This document shows, one piece after another, positions 1-7,205 of a stretch of DNA of 10,388 nucleotides. Within the stretch, counting starts at the first letter, position 1, and each line of letters begins with the position of its first letter. The notes beneath the pieces were generated by a model. That model did no database searches, was not told where the DNA came from, and worked only from the letters and a program-made list of their open reading frames with translations. A program made the translations under genes and the position numbers. Origin of the DNA: Chlorobiales bacterium (lineage in GTDB: Bacteria; Bacteroidota; Chlorobiia; Chlorobiales; Chlorobiaceae); NCBI GenBank assembly GCA_022360415.1, contig JAKSDB010000202.1, positions 1 through 10,388 on the forward strand. The letters are read 5' to 3'.

Positions 1-1
1 A

Positions 2-190
2 CTCCAGCCGGTCGAGATCAAGTCAGGAAGCACGGTTACGTCAGATTACATCAAAGCCGGTCAGCGAGCAGGACGCTTCGCCATTGGAGAAACCGAACCG
101 CCATGGCTGATATACGGAGGAGATGAATCGTATGAGCGTAGCGGCCTGAAGGTCATCGGTTGGCGCGATGTCGTGAATTGGGTGTACTGA
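2..190 (+). CDS. C-terminal end of a DUF4143-type AAA ATPase (partial)
   Basis: The frame opening at base 2 reads through 62 residues to a TGA at 188-190, and its start lies off the left edge. The peptide carries PVEIKSG near its beginning. This E-x-K element is typical of the C-terminal DUF4143 domain, which has a restriction-endonuclease-like fold, in the AAA+DUF4143 family. It then has a long polar stretch ending in ERSGLKVIGWRDV, another usual family ending. Full-length members are about 370-420 residues, with Walker A/B motifs at the N-terminus, so only the last sixth is visible. Members are common, often present in many copies per genome in green sulfur bacteria and Bacteroidota, and their cellular role is poorly defined. 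Base composition is more GC-rich than the next three genes, suggesting this is host DNA outside the accessory island. Confidence 0.75.
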   Translation, partial: LQPVEIKSGSTVTSDYIKAGQRAGRFAIGETEPPWLIYGGDESYERSGLKVIGWRDVVNWVY

Positions 191-223
191 TACCAAGAGA
201 TCCATCGTAGAAGGTTTGGTATC
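189..223. repeat. Inverted repeat (8-bp stem) at the end of the ATPase gene
   Basis: GATACCAA (189-196) is exactly complementary to TTGGTATC (216-223), separated by 19 nt. The left arm overlaps the TGA stop. It could be a transcription terminator for the ATPase gene, but no T-run follows, so a Rho-independent call is weak. Confidence 0.4.
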
Positions 224-232
224 TGCTTCTCC

Positions 233-253
233 GGGACTAATAAACCAAGTCCC
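233..253. repeat. Small hairpin in the 191-434 intergenic region
   Basis: GGGACT (233-238) pairs with AGTCCC (248-253) around a 9-nt loop. It directly follows the 189-223 palindrome and precedes the candidate promoter at 264-291. It may contribute to ending upstream transcription, but there is no poly-T tail. Confidence 0.3.
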
Positions 254-263
254 CTACTCCATA

Positions 264-291
264 ATGATATCCATAAAGTGAAATTTATAAT
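264..291 (+). promoter_or_regulatory. Candidate sigma70-like promoter for the PRTase-PNP gene
   Basis: A perfect TATAAT lies at 286-291. A 4-of-6 match to the -35 consensus (ATGATA, 264-269) lies 16 nt upstream. The predicted start near 298 would give a leader of about 135 nt before the ATG at 435. No operator-like repeat was seen around it. The call rests on consensus matching alone in AT-rich DNA, where chance matches are frequent. Confidence 0.35.
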
Positions 292-434
292 TACCTTGAT
301 TTTACTCATCTTTCATGGTGGTTTTTAAACGTTCATGACAGAACAGCCTCACAAGGCACTGTTGATTTTCGTCGATGAAACGAGATATGTAGAAACCAAC
401 TAATTATTTGTTGCCTGATACATATGGACGACTA

Positions 435-3400
435 ATGGCCAACAAAAATAGTAAAATAACTATGCTTGACGAATTTCTATCTGTGTTTGACAGCGAAGAC
501 CGTGCGAGGATCATTGAATATGCAAAGCACATATCGGATGCAAATGCAGATGTATTGGTACTTATGGCCAGGAAAGCCGCCTGTTTTTATAGATGCTTGG
601 AAACTGTAGGGTTGGTGGCCAATTCAGCGGTTGTTACAACGGATAGAGTCGTCGCACATGACCTCGAATGGCTTAACGGACAACGAGTACTAATTGTCGA
701 TGATGCGATAATTTCTGGAACGAGCTTATATAGAACAAAAAATCAGCTAAAAAATCGTGGTTGCAACGTTGCCGTAAGCACTTTTTTTACAAATACAAGA
801 TGGTGGGCCCCAAAACTATTGGTGCCAGATGAGAATCTATATTTTTTTGAAGATGAAGGAGCGTCTAGATTAAGTGCGAAAATCGTTGAGGCGATGTCTA
901 TTATTCCTCGCCCATACTCAGTGGATTATCCTTTGTATGAAAACAGTCATCTTTCCGCGTCTAACCATGAAGTTCTCCAGGCTATTCCTGGCTGGATATG
1001 TTTTGATGTAACCACAAGCTTGCAGCGCAAATTTGGTGCGTTTTCTATTACTGTGCAACCAAACGTTCAACGATTAGAGCAGCTTGATAGCAATGTTGGA
1101 TGGCCTGTTTCGGCTAGGAGTTTATGCAAAATACGTGTTTACGGACGTCTAATAGGTAATAGAATATCATTCAATATACTTCCAATAGTCGCTTTTGGCC
1201 CGATTACTAGGGCCGAAATCGAACGCTTGTACCGGGCATTAATAGAGGCTTATAGCGCGAGTAACACGATAGAATATAGTTTTGTTAGTGGGACGTCCAA
1301 AGTTCGATTGCTTCAATACTATTTTGCAAAGCAACTTGGTGATATGTGGTTAAGCGGAGTTGGTAATCTAGCGTATTCAGATCAGGTATGCCGAAAAATA
1401 CAAACTCAAGAGGTTGAGTTGGTGTTTCCTCCAAATATTGCGCGAAATGTAGCCGAAATATGTGAAATTAAAGACCGTGTATTCTTGGGTATTTCTGCTG
1501 ATGCTACTAGTTTTGCAGAAAGAAAATATCGGCCTTCAAAGTCGCTGAGCAGCTTATATGATGCTCAAGTTCGCCTTATTAAACCGTTTAATGATCTGCA
1601 TTTACAAAAAGAACTTCCGTCTCGAGAGATTGTTCAAGAGATAGGTCCAGGAGTTTTTAATGATGAGAGTTATCTAAAGCTCGTAAATAGATTAAGAGAA
1701 GGCTTGTCTGTCCCTGATTTGGTTGCCTTGCTTCCTGAATCGGACGGATTCGACCGGGAATTCATGATTTCCAATTTTCTTGATATTTCGATAGACCGTG
1801 GCGCAGTCGTGCCAATAACAGCGAAAACGAGCAGCAAAGCTGGCCGTGATTCTGATATTTATTATCGCGCATATCGGCATGGAGAAGAAATAATAGTCAC
1901 TCTTAGAGAGGAAAAACTGTCGGCGTTAATGCTCGAAGCATTCCTTAAGAGTTCAAATCGTAATGAAATACCGAATACTTGGCTAGAAAAGCTACTTGTT
2001 GTTTTCGTAAGAGGGGGAGTTCATTCCGGGTTTCTGAATCAATATCATGGGCAACTAGATGATCCGAAAGTCCTTGGTGTTACTAACTACATTTTTGGAG
2101 CGGTAACCTCTGTAAAACTAAAAAGCTTATATGAATTCGATATTTCAAATTCTTTTGCAAGATTGCTGCTAGGAAGTGGCGTCTTGAGAAAACCAAAAGG
2201 AAAGTTAAGAAGTTACATCCTTGGAAGAATTCCGGATATAGCGGTAGACAAAAAGGATGAGAATCGAGCGAAAAAACTTGGGCGCAGATTGGGTGAGCTG
2301 GACAGGGTTACCAGACAAAGGGAGCAACAAAGAAATGTGGGTTTTAATCTCGATGCAATAACATTAATTGCTACTTGCTTGACGCCAGAACAAACAATCT
2401 GTGCCTTAGCGGCAGAGATAAATATATTTAAAGAATACTGGAGTATTGACCACATGCGTTGGCAGGGCCCTAGCAGCGGTCAACCAGGTCTACAGTTCAC
2501 TCAGTTGAGGAAGCAAAACAGCAATGCTGGGCGGGCGTTCGTTGCGATTAATAATGGAAGATGGAAATACAACTCATTTAAAAATGGGTTGCCGAAAAAG
2601 ATGCTCAAGAATGCTGAGGAAAACCTTTATGTATTGGACGAAGAAAAAGGTGAAAGTTGGCAAGAATATTGGCCAGATGTAAATGCAACCAATGAAACAG
2701 AGGAATACAACCAGATTAACCGATATATAAAAAAAGCAGGGGAAATATTGCTTTGCCTTAATGTGTTAACTCGATGCTGGGAGTGTGCAGTAATAAATTT
2801 ATCAGAGAATAAATCAGATGAATTATGTAAACACGGAGATATTGCAGATCTTCTCAAAGAGATGCAACCAAGTATAGAAAGAAGCCGAATGGAAAGCGTG
2901 GCGCGATTAATAGACCATCCGGCAACGAGTGATAGCTATAATAATGTAATTAATAAAATATACAAAGAAATATGGCGGCAAATAGACTTGTCTAATTCAA
3001 TATTGGTATTCGTAAAACGTGTAGTGGAGCCTATTGGCCGTCTTAAGCGAGTAACTTATTTTCCAAGCATAATGACAATAAAAATCAGCAGCGTCATATT
3101 GAATTCCGCGCAGGAAGCATTGTTGTTGAACATTGTCTACGAAGCGATTGACCAGGTGAATGCAAGGATTAAGAAGAATGTCTCTCCTCAGATGCACAGT
3201 CAAAAGTACCGGTCAATTGAAGTTGGTTCGATTTCAGATCGACTTATATTAGTTAACGAATATCGTTTTGGTTCTGGAGTTCTGCAGGTTGCGGGAAAGG
3301 GTAATGGAGTAGCGTTGTGGTTATGCTATTTGGCAGAGCGTATAGCTAGTAAATTTAGCTCAACCTATAGCGGATTAACTATTACGATTTATGACGATTT

Positions 3401-4481
3401 GCCGAGGTATCGTCAATTGTTTATGGTGGAAGGTGAAAGCTTGCTCGATAATCCCGAATTCTTTGAGCTTGCCGAGAAAGTTGAATCTATTGAATCAGAA
3501 TCTGGAGAAGGAGTATATCTTTGTCAAATGACGGCAATGAACATGGAAGAAAAGAGCGAATACATAAAAGAAATATTCAAGAATAGGCTGATCGAGGATG
3601 TGAAAGATGGAATATCGGTAGACACAATGCTTCCAGAAACAATATCTATAAGACACCATTATATTAAACACAAGAGAGAAACTAAAGTGCAAGAAAAATA
3701 CGATGTAGGCATTGTGGTGGTAACACCCAGGGAGCTGAAAGGTGTACAAAACTTCCTGTCAAGTGAAGGGGGATTTGAACGGGCGTCAGGACGTAACTCC
3801 TCAAGAACATACTTAAGAAAAACACTTGAATTGACTCAAGGTAGAAATGCTTCAATTTTGCTCACAAGATCTATAGAGCAAGGACAGCAATCTGTCGTTA
3901 GCGCAGCTACAGCACTTGCACGAGAGGCAAAGCCAAAGATGTTAGTTCTATTGGGTATTGCGGGAGCAATAGATGATGAACTAAATCTTGGTGACGTAGT
4001 GTTCGGCAATACAGTGATATTTTATGAAGATCGCGTTGAGAAAGATAGAAAAACAGTTAGGAGACTGAATTCAAAAACTGTTCCCGCTTGGACATTAGAT
4101 AAATTAGGCGTGTTCTTCTCGGACAATGATGACCCAGCAAGATTTATTGGCTTAGATGGCACCACATTCAATGTAACACAGGCACCAATAGGTAGTGGAG
4201 AAGCAATTGTTAAAGCTAGGCGCTCTGAGATAAAGAAATATTTAAAGGATATCGACTATCGGACAGCGGTGGTAGAAAAAGAGGCGATGGGCTTTCTGCA
4301 ATATTATTTTGAACAAGGTATAGAAAAGGAGTCTGGGCTTGAAGGCGTAGTAATTTTAAGAGGAATATCAGACAAAGCTGACGCTGAGAAGGATGATTTA
4401 TTCCAGGTTAAAGCAGCAGAAAATTGCATGATTGTATTGAAGAAATTTCTAGAGTCGATAGAAGGCATAACAAGCCCATAA
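435..4481 (+). CDS. Large PRTase-PNP fusion protein (1348 aa), putative nucleotide-targeting conflict/defence protein
   Basis: A phosphoribosyltransferase-type I domain occupies roughly residues 10-200. Its PRPP-binding loop is VLIVDDAIISGTS (residues 85-97), with two Asp then a GTS turn as in active PRTases. The last 260 residues (about 1089-1340) form a PNP/MTA-SAH-nucleosidase fold: it opens with YDVGIVVVTPRE, has LLGIAGAIDDELNLGDVV at 1172-1189, an EKEAMG segment with E1283 at the position of the ribose-binding Glu, and RGISDKAD with D1313 at the position of the catalytic Asp. The residues between are unassigned; about 416-545 looks winged-helix-like and about 877-1005 recalls a degenerate nucleotidyl cyclase. 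PNP domains in Detocs/CBASS/Avs effectors cleave ATP or related nucleotides; a similar role here is inference. An in-frame TTG at 408 would add nine residues; ATG 435 is preferred because GGA lies just upstream. No signal peptide or membrane segment is evident, so it is probably cytosolic. Confidence 0.85.
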   Translation: MANKNSKITMLDEFLSVFDSEDRARIIEYAKHISDANADVLVLMARKAACFYRCLETVGLVANSAVVTTDRVVAHDLEWLNGQRVLIVDDAIISGTSLYRTKNQLKNRGCNVAVSTFFTNTRWWAPKLLVPDENLYFFEDEGASRLSAKIVEAMSIIPRPYSVDYPLYENSHLSASNHEVLQAIPGWICFDVTTSLQRKFGAFSITVQPNVQRLEQLDSNVGWPVSARSLCKIRVYGRLIGNRISFNILPIVAFGPITRAEIERLYRALIEAYSASNTIEYSFVSGTSKVRLLQYYFAKQLGDMWLSGVGNLAYSDQVCRKIQTQEVELVFPPNIARNVAEICEIKDRVFLGISADATSFAERKYRPSKSLSSLYDAQVRLIKPFNDLHLQKELPSREIVQEIGPGVFNDESYLKLVNRLREGLSVPDLVALLPESDGFDREFMISNFLDISIDRGAVVPITAKTSSKAGRDSDIYYRAYRHGEEIIVTLREEKLSALMLEAFLKSSNRNEIPNTWLEKLLVVFVRGGVHSGFLNQYHGQLDDPKVLGVTNYIFGAVTSVKLKSLYEFDISNSFARLLLGSGVLRKPKGKLRSYILGRIPDIAVDKKDENRAKKLGRRLGELDRVTRQREQQRNVGFNLDAITLIATCLTPEQTICALAAEINIFKEYWSIDHMRWQGPSSGQPGLQFTQLRKQNSNAGRAFVAINNGRWKYNSFKNGLPKKMLKNAEENLYVLDEEKGESWQEYWPDVNATNETEEYNQINRYIKKAGEILLCLNVLTRCWECAVINLSENKSDELCKHGDIADLLKEMQPSIERSRMESVARLIDHPATSDSYNNVINKIYKEIWRQIDLSNSILVFVKRVVEPIGRLKRVTYFPSIMTIKISSVILNSAQEALLLNIVYEAIDQVNARIKKNVSPQMHSQKYRSIEVGSISDRLILVNEYRFGSGVLQVAGKGNGVALWLCYLAERIASKFSSTYSGLTITIYDDLPRYRQLFMVEGESLLDNPEFFELAEKVESIESESGEGVYLCQMTAMNMEEKSEYIKEIFKNRLIEDVKDGISVDTMLPETISIRHHYIKHKRETKVQEKYDVGIVVVTPRELKGVQNFLSSEGGFERASGRNSSRTYLRKTLELTQGRNASILLTRSIEQGQQSVVSAATALAREAKPKMLVLLGIAGAIDDELNLGDVVFGNTVIFYEDRVEKDRKTVRRLNSKTVPAWTLDKLGVFFSDNDDPARFIGLDGTTFNVTQAPIGSGEAIVKARRSEIKKYLKDIDYRTAVVEKEAMGFLQYYFEQGIEKESGLEGVVILRGISDKADAEKDDLFQVKAAENCMIVLKKFLESIEGITSP

Positions 4482-4551
4482 ACGCGGATCGCAAAAAGCG
4501 CCGCTCGTTCCTCGCTCTGCTTTATGCGGCCGGTTATGGGTAACGTTATAC
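4465..4551 (+). repeat. attC-like imperfect palindrome spanning the stop of the PRTase-PNP gene
   Basis: Nested complementary arms run inward. GCATAAC (4465-4471) pairs 6/7 with GTTATAC (4545-4551). CCCATAA (4475-4481) pairs perfectly with TTATGGG (4534-4540). GCAAAAAGC (4491-4499) pairs 8/9 with GCTTTATGC (4519-4527). Short unpaired spacers of 3 and 4 nt separate the two outer arms, and a 19-nt loop lies at the centre. Length, two-box arms with unpaired spacers, a terminal GTTATRC-type box and overlap with the stop of the preceding gene all resemble an integron cassette attC site. The spacers are a little short, and no extrahelical base or integrase is visible. It could instead be a terminator or an unrelated palindromic repeat. 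Confidence 0.4.
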
Positions 4552-4564
4552 CGCTTGCGGTTTT
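4550..4564 (+). terminator. Weak intrinsic-terminator-like hairpin
   Basis: ACCG (4550-4553) pairs with CGGT (4558-4561) around CTTG, followed by TTT. It overlaps the last bases of the attC-like palindrome and lies between the PRTase-PNP stop and the DUF4177 gene. The short stem and short T-run make it a weak terminator at best. Confidence 0.3.
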
Positions 4565-4603
4565 CAAATGGGTTAGACTCCTTAAACTTTTAAAATTTAA
4601 ACC

Positions 4604-4804
4604 ATGAAGCAGTTTATGAAACAGTATAAGGTCATTAAAATAAAAGATGGCGGAAGACAAGAGGTTAAAGCTTTAGAGATAGAAAAGGTTTTAAACGATC
4701 TTGCATCTGAAGGATGGGAGCTTTCACAAATCAGCACAGGTGGATTGTCATATGATGATTTTCAATCCTATGAATGGGTTTACTTGGTTTTTGAAAGAGA
4801 ATAG
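4604..4804 (+). CDS. DUF4177 small protein (66 aa)
   Basis: The pattern KQYKVIKIKDGG, then LNDLASEGWELSQIS, then YEWVYLVFERE is the DUF4177 signature: a YKV first strand, a central helix ending in EGWEL, and a final strand reaching the C-terminus. The family is about 50-70 residues long, has no established biochemical function and is widely scattered, often near mobile or signalling genes. There is no signal peptide. A second in-frame ATG at 4616 would give 62 residues beginning MKQYKV, equally typical of the family; neither start has a good Shine-Dalgarno sequence, the upstream being A/T-rich. The gene is 122 nt downstream of the PRTase-PNP stop with an attC-like hairpin between, so co-transcription is doubtful. 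Confidence 0.75.
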   Translation: MKQFMKQYKVIKIKDGGRQEVKALEIEKVLNDLASEGWELSQISTGGLSYDDFQSYEWVYLVFERE

Positions 4805-4824
4805 AGTGATGCGGGACGTTGTGA

Positions 4825-4989
4825 AAGAAAATTAAAGACACTCTTGAAGAGGTCTTAGATCTGTCGGGAATGGCATATTCAATCGAAAGTAAAGGTCGGT
4901 ATATTTGCTATGCGTCTAAAGCAAATTCATTTGGAGTTAGACCAAACGGACAAATTGTTAAATGTACTGTGGCTTTACAAGATATATAA
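4825..4989 (+). pseudogene. Remnant of a radical SAM/SPASM-domain protein (C-terminal piece)
   Basis: An open frame of 54 codons ends at TAA 4987-4989, with a TGA immediately upstream at 4822-4824 and no plausible start at its head (first ATG at 4870). The peptide includes YICYASKANSFGVRPNG followed by QIVKCTVALQDI. This Cys - N-S-F - P-N/D-G - KC-T-V-A-L spacing is characteristic of C-terminal SPASM-type cluster-binding segments in radical SAM enzymes, where the second Cys is a [4Fe-4S] ligand. The CX3CX2C radical SAM core that should precede it by several hundred residues is absent, so the piece cannot be active. The 20 bases after its stop contain the start region of the metallopeptidase gene. 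This looks like a deletion scar; assignment is from pattern memory. Confidence 0.5.
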
Positions 4990-5009
4990 CGTATAACGAG
5001 AAATATATT

Positions 5010-6797
5010 ATGGCTACCAGATCAAAAGGAAAAAGCGTTGAGGCTATTAATCTTGCCGAAGAGATAAATAAATGGAAAAAAGAGGCCAAAAATAATTCTT
5101 ATTCGCCATGGCTTCCTCACATTGAGAAGGCTTTTCGTTGTTCTGCGGATGGAAACTATGAGGAAGCTTTAGTCCATTATAAAAAAGCCACAAAAATAAA
5201 TTCAGATGAAAAAAAGTATCTTGAAAATTATGAGATTTATTTAATCGAATTAACAAATGCAAGAAAGCAATTAAATGCAAACAAACATAAGTTTATAAGT
5301 GATTATTTGAACGAATTAACAAATGATATAAGTGGCATATATAAAAATATATATTTAGGTCTGACTGATATTCATAATAGATCAATTAATCAATCATTTG
5401 AAAATATTCGAATTAAACGTGTTAAAGAAATATTAAAAATAGAGCAAGAGGCTCAAGCGAGACTCGAAGTTCTTTTGCGTCCTGTGAAAAATATCGTAAA
5501 TAAACAACGCATACCAAAAAAGATCCTTAACACTATATTTCCCGGCTGTCGTTTTAATAATTATTTCTATTTAGAAGTCACTCAAGCGACACTTTTAAAG
5601 TTAAAAGACGATCCTGAACTATCAGATTCCCTGAAAATTGATTTATCGCAGATTGGTGGCTTTGTGACGCATCATCAAGCACACATAGACATGATGGAAA
5701 AGCTTTTGAATGAAGAGTATGGGGGGGGATATTTAAAGTTACATAGCCCACTTATTGTCTTTAAAAAGGGCTTTTCTGAAAGCACTCTTTTCCATGAATT
5801 AACTCATGCTTGTATAAAGCAAATAGATTGCTTTCTGCATATGTACAGAATGTTTAATAATTTCTCTTATGAACAAGACCCAGAAGAACGATTGGCATTT
5901 GCAAATCAAATACTACTTTATAAATATAAATATCCAAGAGATACTTTTGATGAATACATACGAATACAAGCAAAAATGAATATTAGTGGTGAATCAATTG
6001 TTGAGTCAGGCGGACCTCATGTTAAGTTACAGAAATCAATCTGGGAAACTATAGATTATATTTTGACTAAAAAACAATTTTATTATTATCCTTATTGGGT
6101 GCCATTCTTTACTCGTGATAAAATAGTGCAATTCCCTCAAACTCTTCTTGTGAAGAAAAAACTAAAAAACAAAAAGATAAAGAAGTCTAACATCGCAAGA
6201 CTTCAGTCAGTCTTGATAGGAAATTTGCTATTATTTATAGTTTACAGTAGATTCAGAGACAAATGGGACCATAGAAATATATACAAATGGGATAAAGCCA
6301 AATGGAGCGTTATTTGTTCCTGGTATAAGCCTTATGGTAGATATTTTAAAAAGACTAACAGTTTATATATTAAAGCTTATGATGCATTATTTGCAGAACA
6401 AATAAGCAACCCTATATATGCATACATTTGTGCCTTAAAAGGATTAGAAAAATTCAAATCAAAATTTGAAGGCGCATACAATACATATTCTTACTATAAA
6501 ATAAAGAGAAAAAAAGACTTGCACCTAGCCATTGATTCTAAGTCAGGTTCTAGGTTAGGGTCGGGTAGAAAAAAATCGGAAAGAGAGCGTGCCTATAAAG
6601 CGAATTATTTAATGCACAAAGAGCTAAGAAATAGTATGATAGAAACATATAAAATAGATGTAGACAAAGCATTAAAAGAAAAAGAAGAGTACGAAGATAA
6701 AAAAAGACGTTATAGGAATCCGATAATATTCATTATTTCAATATACTATGATATAAAGTTCGAAATAAAATGGTTTTTTAAGAACTTAAATAAATAA
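5010..6797 (+). CDS. TPR-HExxH zinc metallopeptidase-like protein (595 aa)
   Basis: Residues 33-78 form a TPR-like helical pair (GNYEEALVHYKKATKIN), followed by a charged helix-rich stretch at about 130-165. The zinc-protease motif is H262-E-L-T-H266 within ESTLFHELTHA, and a downstream D290-P-E-E-R-L-A segment supplies a candidate third ligand (E292 or E293), as in gluzincins. The C-terminal half is extremely Lys-, Ile- and Tyr-rich and unassigned; a short hydrophobic stretch near residue 570 is too short to call a membrane anchor with confidence. No signal peptide is seen, so a cytosolic protease is inferred. The frame extends to ATG 4962, but that would overlap the SPASM remnant; ATG 5010 has ACGAG about 9 nt upstream and is preferred. 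The strong AT-richness contrasts with both window ends and suggests horizontal acquisition. Substrate and partner are unknown; the TPR part could bind a protein trigger. Confidence 0.75.
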   Translation: MATRSKGKSVEAINLAEEINKWKKEAKNNSYSPWLPHIEKAFRCSADGNYEEALVHYKKATKINSDEKKYLENYEIYLIELTNARKQLNANKHKFISDYLNELTNDISGIYKNIYLGLTDIHNRSINQSFENIRIKRVKEILKIEQEAQARLEVLLRPVKNIVNKQRIPKKILNTIFPGCRFNNYFYLEVTQATLLKLKDDPELSDSLKIDLSQIGGFVTHHQAHIDMMEKLLNEEYGGGYLKLHSPLIVFKKGFSESTLFHELTHACIKQIDCFLHMYRMFNNFSYEQDPEERLAFANQILLYKYKYPRDTFDEYIRIQAKMNISGESIVESGGPHVKLQKSIWETIDYILTKKQFYYYPYWVPFFTRDKIVQFPQTLLVKKKLKNKKIKKSNIARLQSVLIGNLLLFIVYSRFRDKWDHRNIYKWDKAKWSVICSWYKPYGRYFKKTNSLYIKAYDALFAEQISNPIYAYICALKGLEKFKSKFEGAYNTYSYYKIKRKKDLHLAIDSKSGSRLGSGRKKSERERAYKANYLMHKELRNSMIETYKIDVDKALKEKEEYEDKKRRYRNPIIFIISIYYDIKFEIKWFFKNLNK

Positions 6798-6840
6798 TAA
6801 AAGGTAACTATGAATACAGACATTGCATGAATGGAAATGA

Positions 6841-6954
6841 ATGAGCAATACCCGTGAGCCCGAAAAACCAGACCAATTCCTTATAGAAGAATTCTGTTTA
6901 TTTCCCGCGCACACCCATTACTCTCCACTACCCCAGCACTTAAAAGGAGAGTAG
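6841..6954 (+). CDS. Short orphan ORF (37 aa), possible truncated gene start
   Basis: ATG at 6841 begins MSNTREPEKPDQFLIEEFC and stops at TAG 6952-6954. The composition shifts from AT-rich to balanced here. The first 20 residues read like a genuine protein N-terminus, while the rest (Pro/His-rich) does not. It ends exactly where group-II-intron-like sequence begins, so it may be the 5' stump of a gene cut by that insertion. No Shine-Dalgarno sequence is evident and I recognise no family; it may be non-coding. Confidence 0.2.
   Translation: MSNTREPEKPDQFLIEEFCLFPAHTHYSPLPQHLKGE
6919..6953. repeat. Inverted repeat with perfect 8-bp stem
   Basis: TACTCTCC (6919-6926) is exactly complementary to GGAGAGTA (6946-6953), with a 19-nt spacer. 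There is no T-run, so it is not a classical terminator. It lies immediately 5' of the group-II-intron-like sequence; class C group II introns are known to insert next to stem-loops, but the link here is speculative. Confidence 0.35.
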
Positions 6955-7178
6955 GGGAGGTTGTGAAAGCGCCGATGAAAACCGGTAGAGAGTAGAGGAT
7001 GAAAGTTTCTTACATGAAAGGCTTAGCCAGCCATCATGGCCCCGAGTCATGCCTCGATCGCCAGAAAAGGGATGGGGAAGCGTTGACAGGGGAAAACACA
7101 GGCGCCCTAAAGAGTTCCGAAAACACACAGATTTGCAGGCTGACCCTGTACAACGAAGGGGAAAGCACTATCAACCAT
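6955..7178 (+). mobile_element. Group II intron 5'-region remnant (no reverse transcriptase)
   Basis: The stretch contains GATGAAAGTTTCTTAC (6999 on), CCCCGAGTCATGCCTCG and GAAGCGTTGACAGGGG, whose conceptual translation reads MKVSYMKGLASHHGPESC then GEALTG. This pattern recurs as spurious ORFs in the 5' RNA domains of bacterial group II introns, ahead of the reverse transcriptase/maturase gene. Here no maturase ORF, domain V hairpin or 3' end is present in the window, so only a 5' piece survives. It is cut by the IS element after base 7178. The 5' boundary is not determined; 6955 is chosen because the preceding ORF and hairpin end there. The original sequence resumes at 8510, but how far intron sequence extends there is unclear. 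Confidence 0.45.
7170..7178. repeat. Target-site duplication, left copy (9 bp)
   Basis: ATCAACCAT here is identical to 8501-8509 and abuts the left end of the IS element. The length fits the 9-12 bp typical of IS4-family insertions. Confidence 0.9.
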
Positions 7179-7193
7179 CACACGTGTCCGGTT
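7179..7193. repeat. IS left terminal inverted repeat (IRL)
   Basis: CACACGTGTCCGGTT at the left end matches the reverse complement of 8486-8500 at 12 of 15 positions, with ten perfect inner bases (7184-7193). Confidence 0.85.
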
Positions 7194-7205
7194 GTTGAAA
7201 AAACA

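Noticed and set aside
408..434. Upstream TTG start for the PRTase-PNP protein
   Set aside because: It adds only nine residues with no recognisable domain sequence. ATG 435 has a GGA upstream and begins a normal-looking N-terminus.
4304..4660. 118-aa minus-strand ORF
   Set aside because: It is antisense to the PNP domain, the attC-like palindrome and the start of the DUF4177 gene; it is a shadow of real plus-strand coding.
4962..5009. Earlier ATG start for the metallopeptidase
   Set aside because: It would overlap the SPASM remnant in another frame and lacks a ribosome-binding site; ATG 5010 has ACGAG at suitable spacing.
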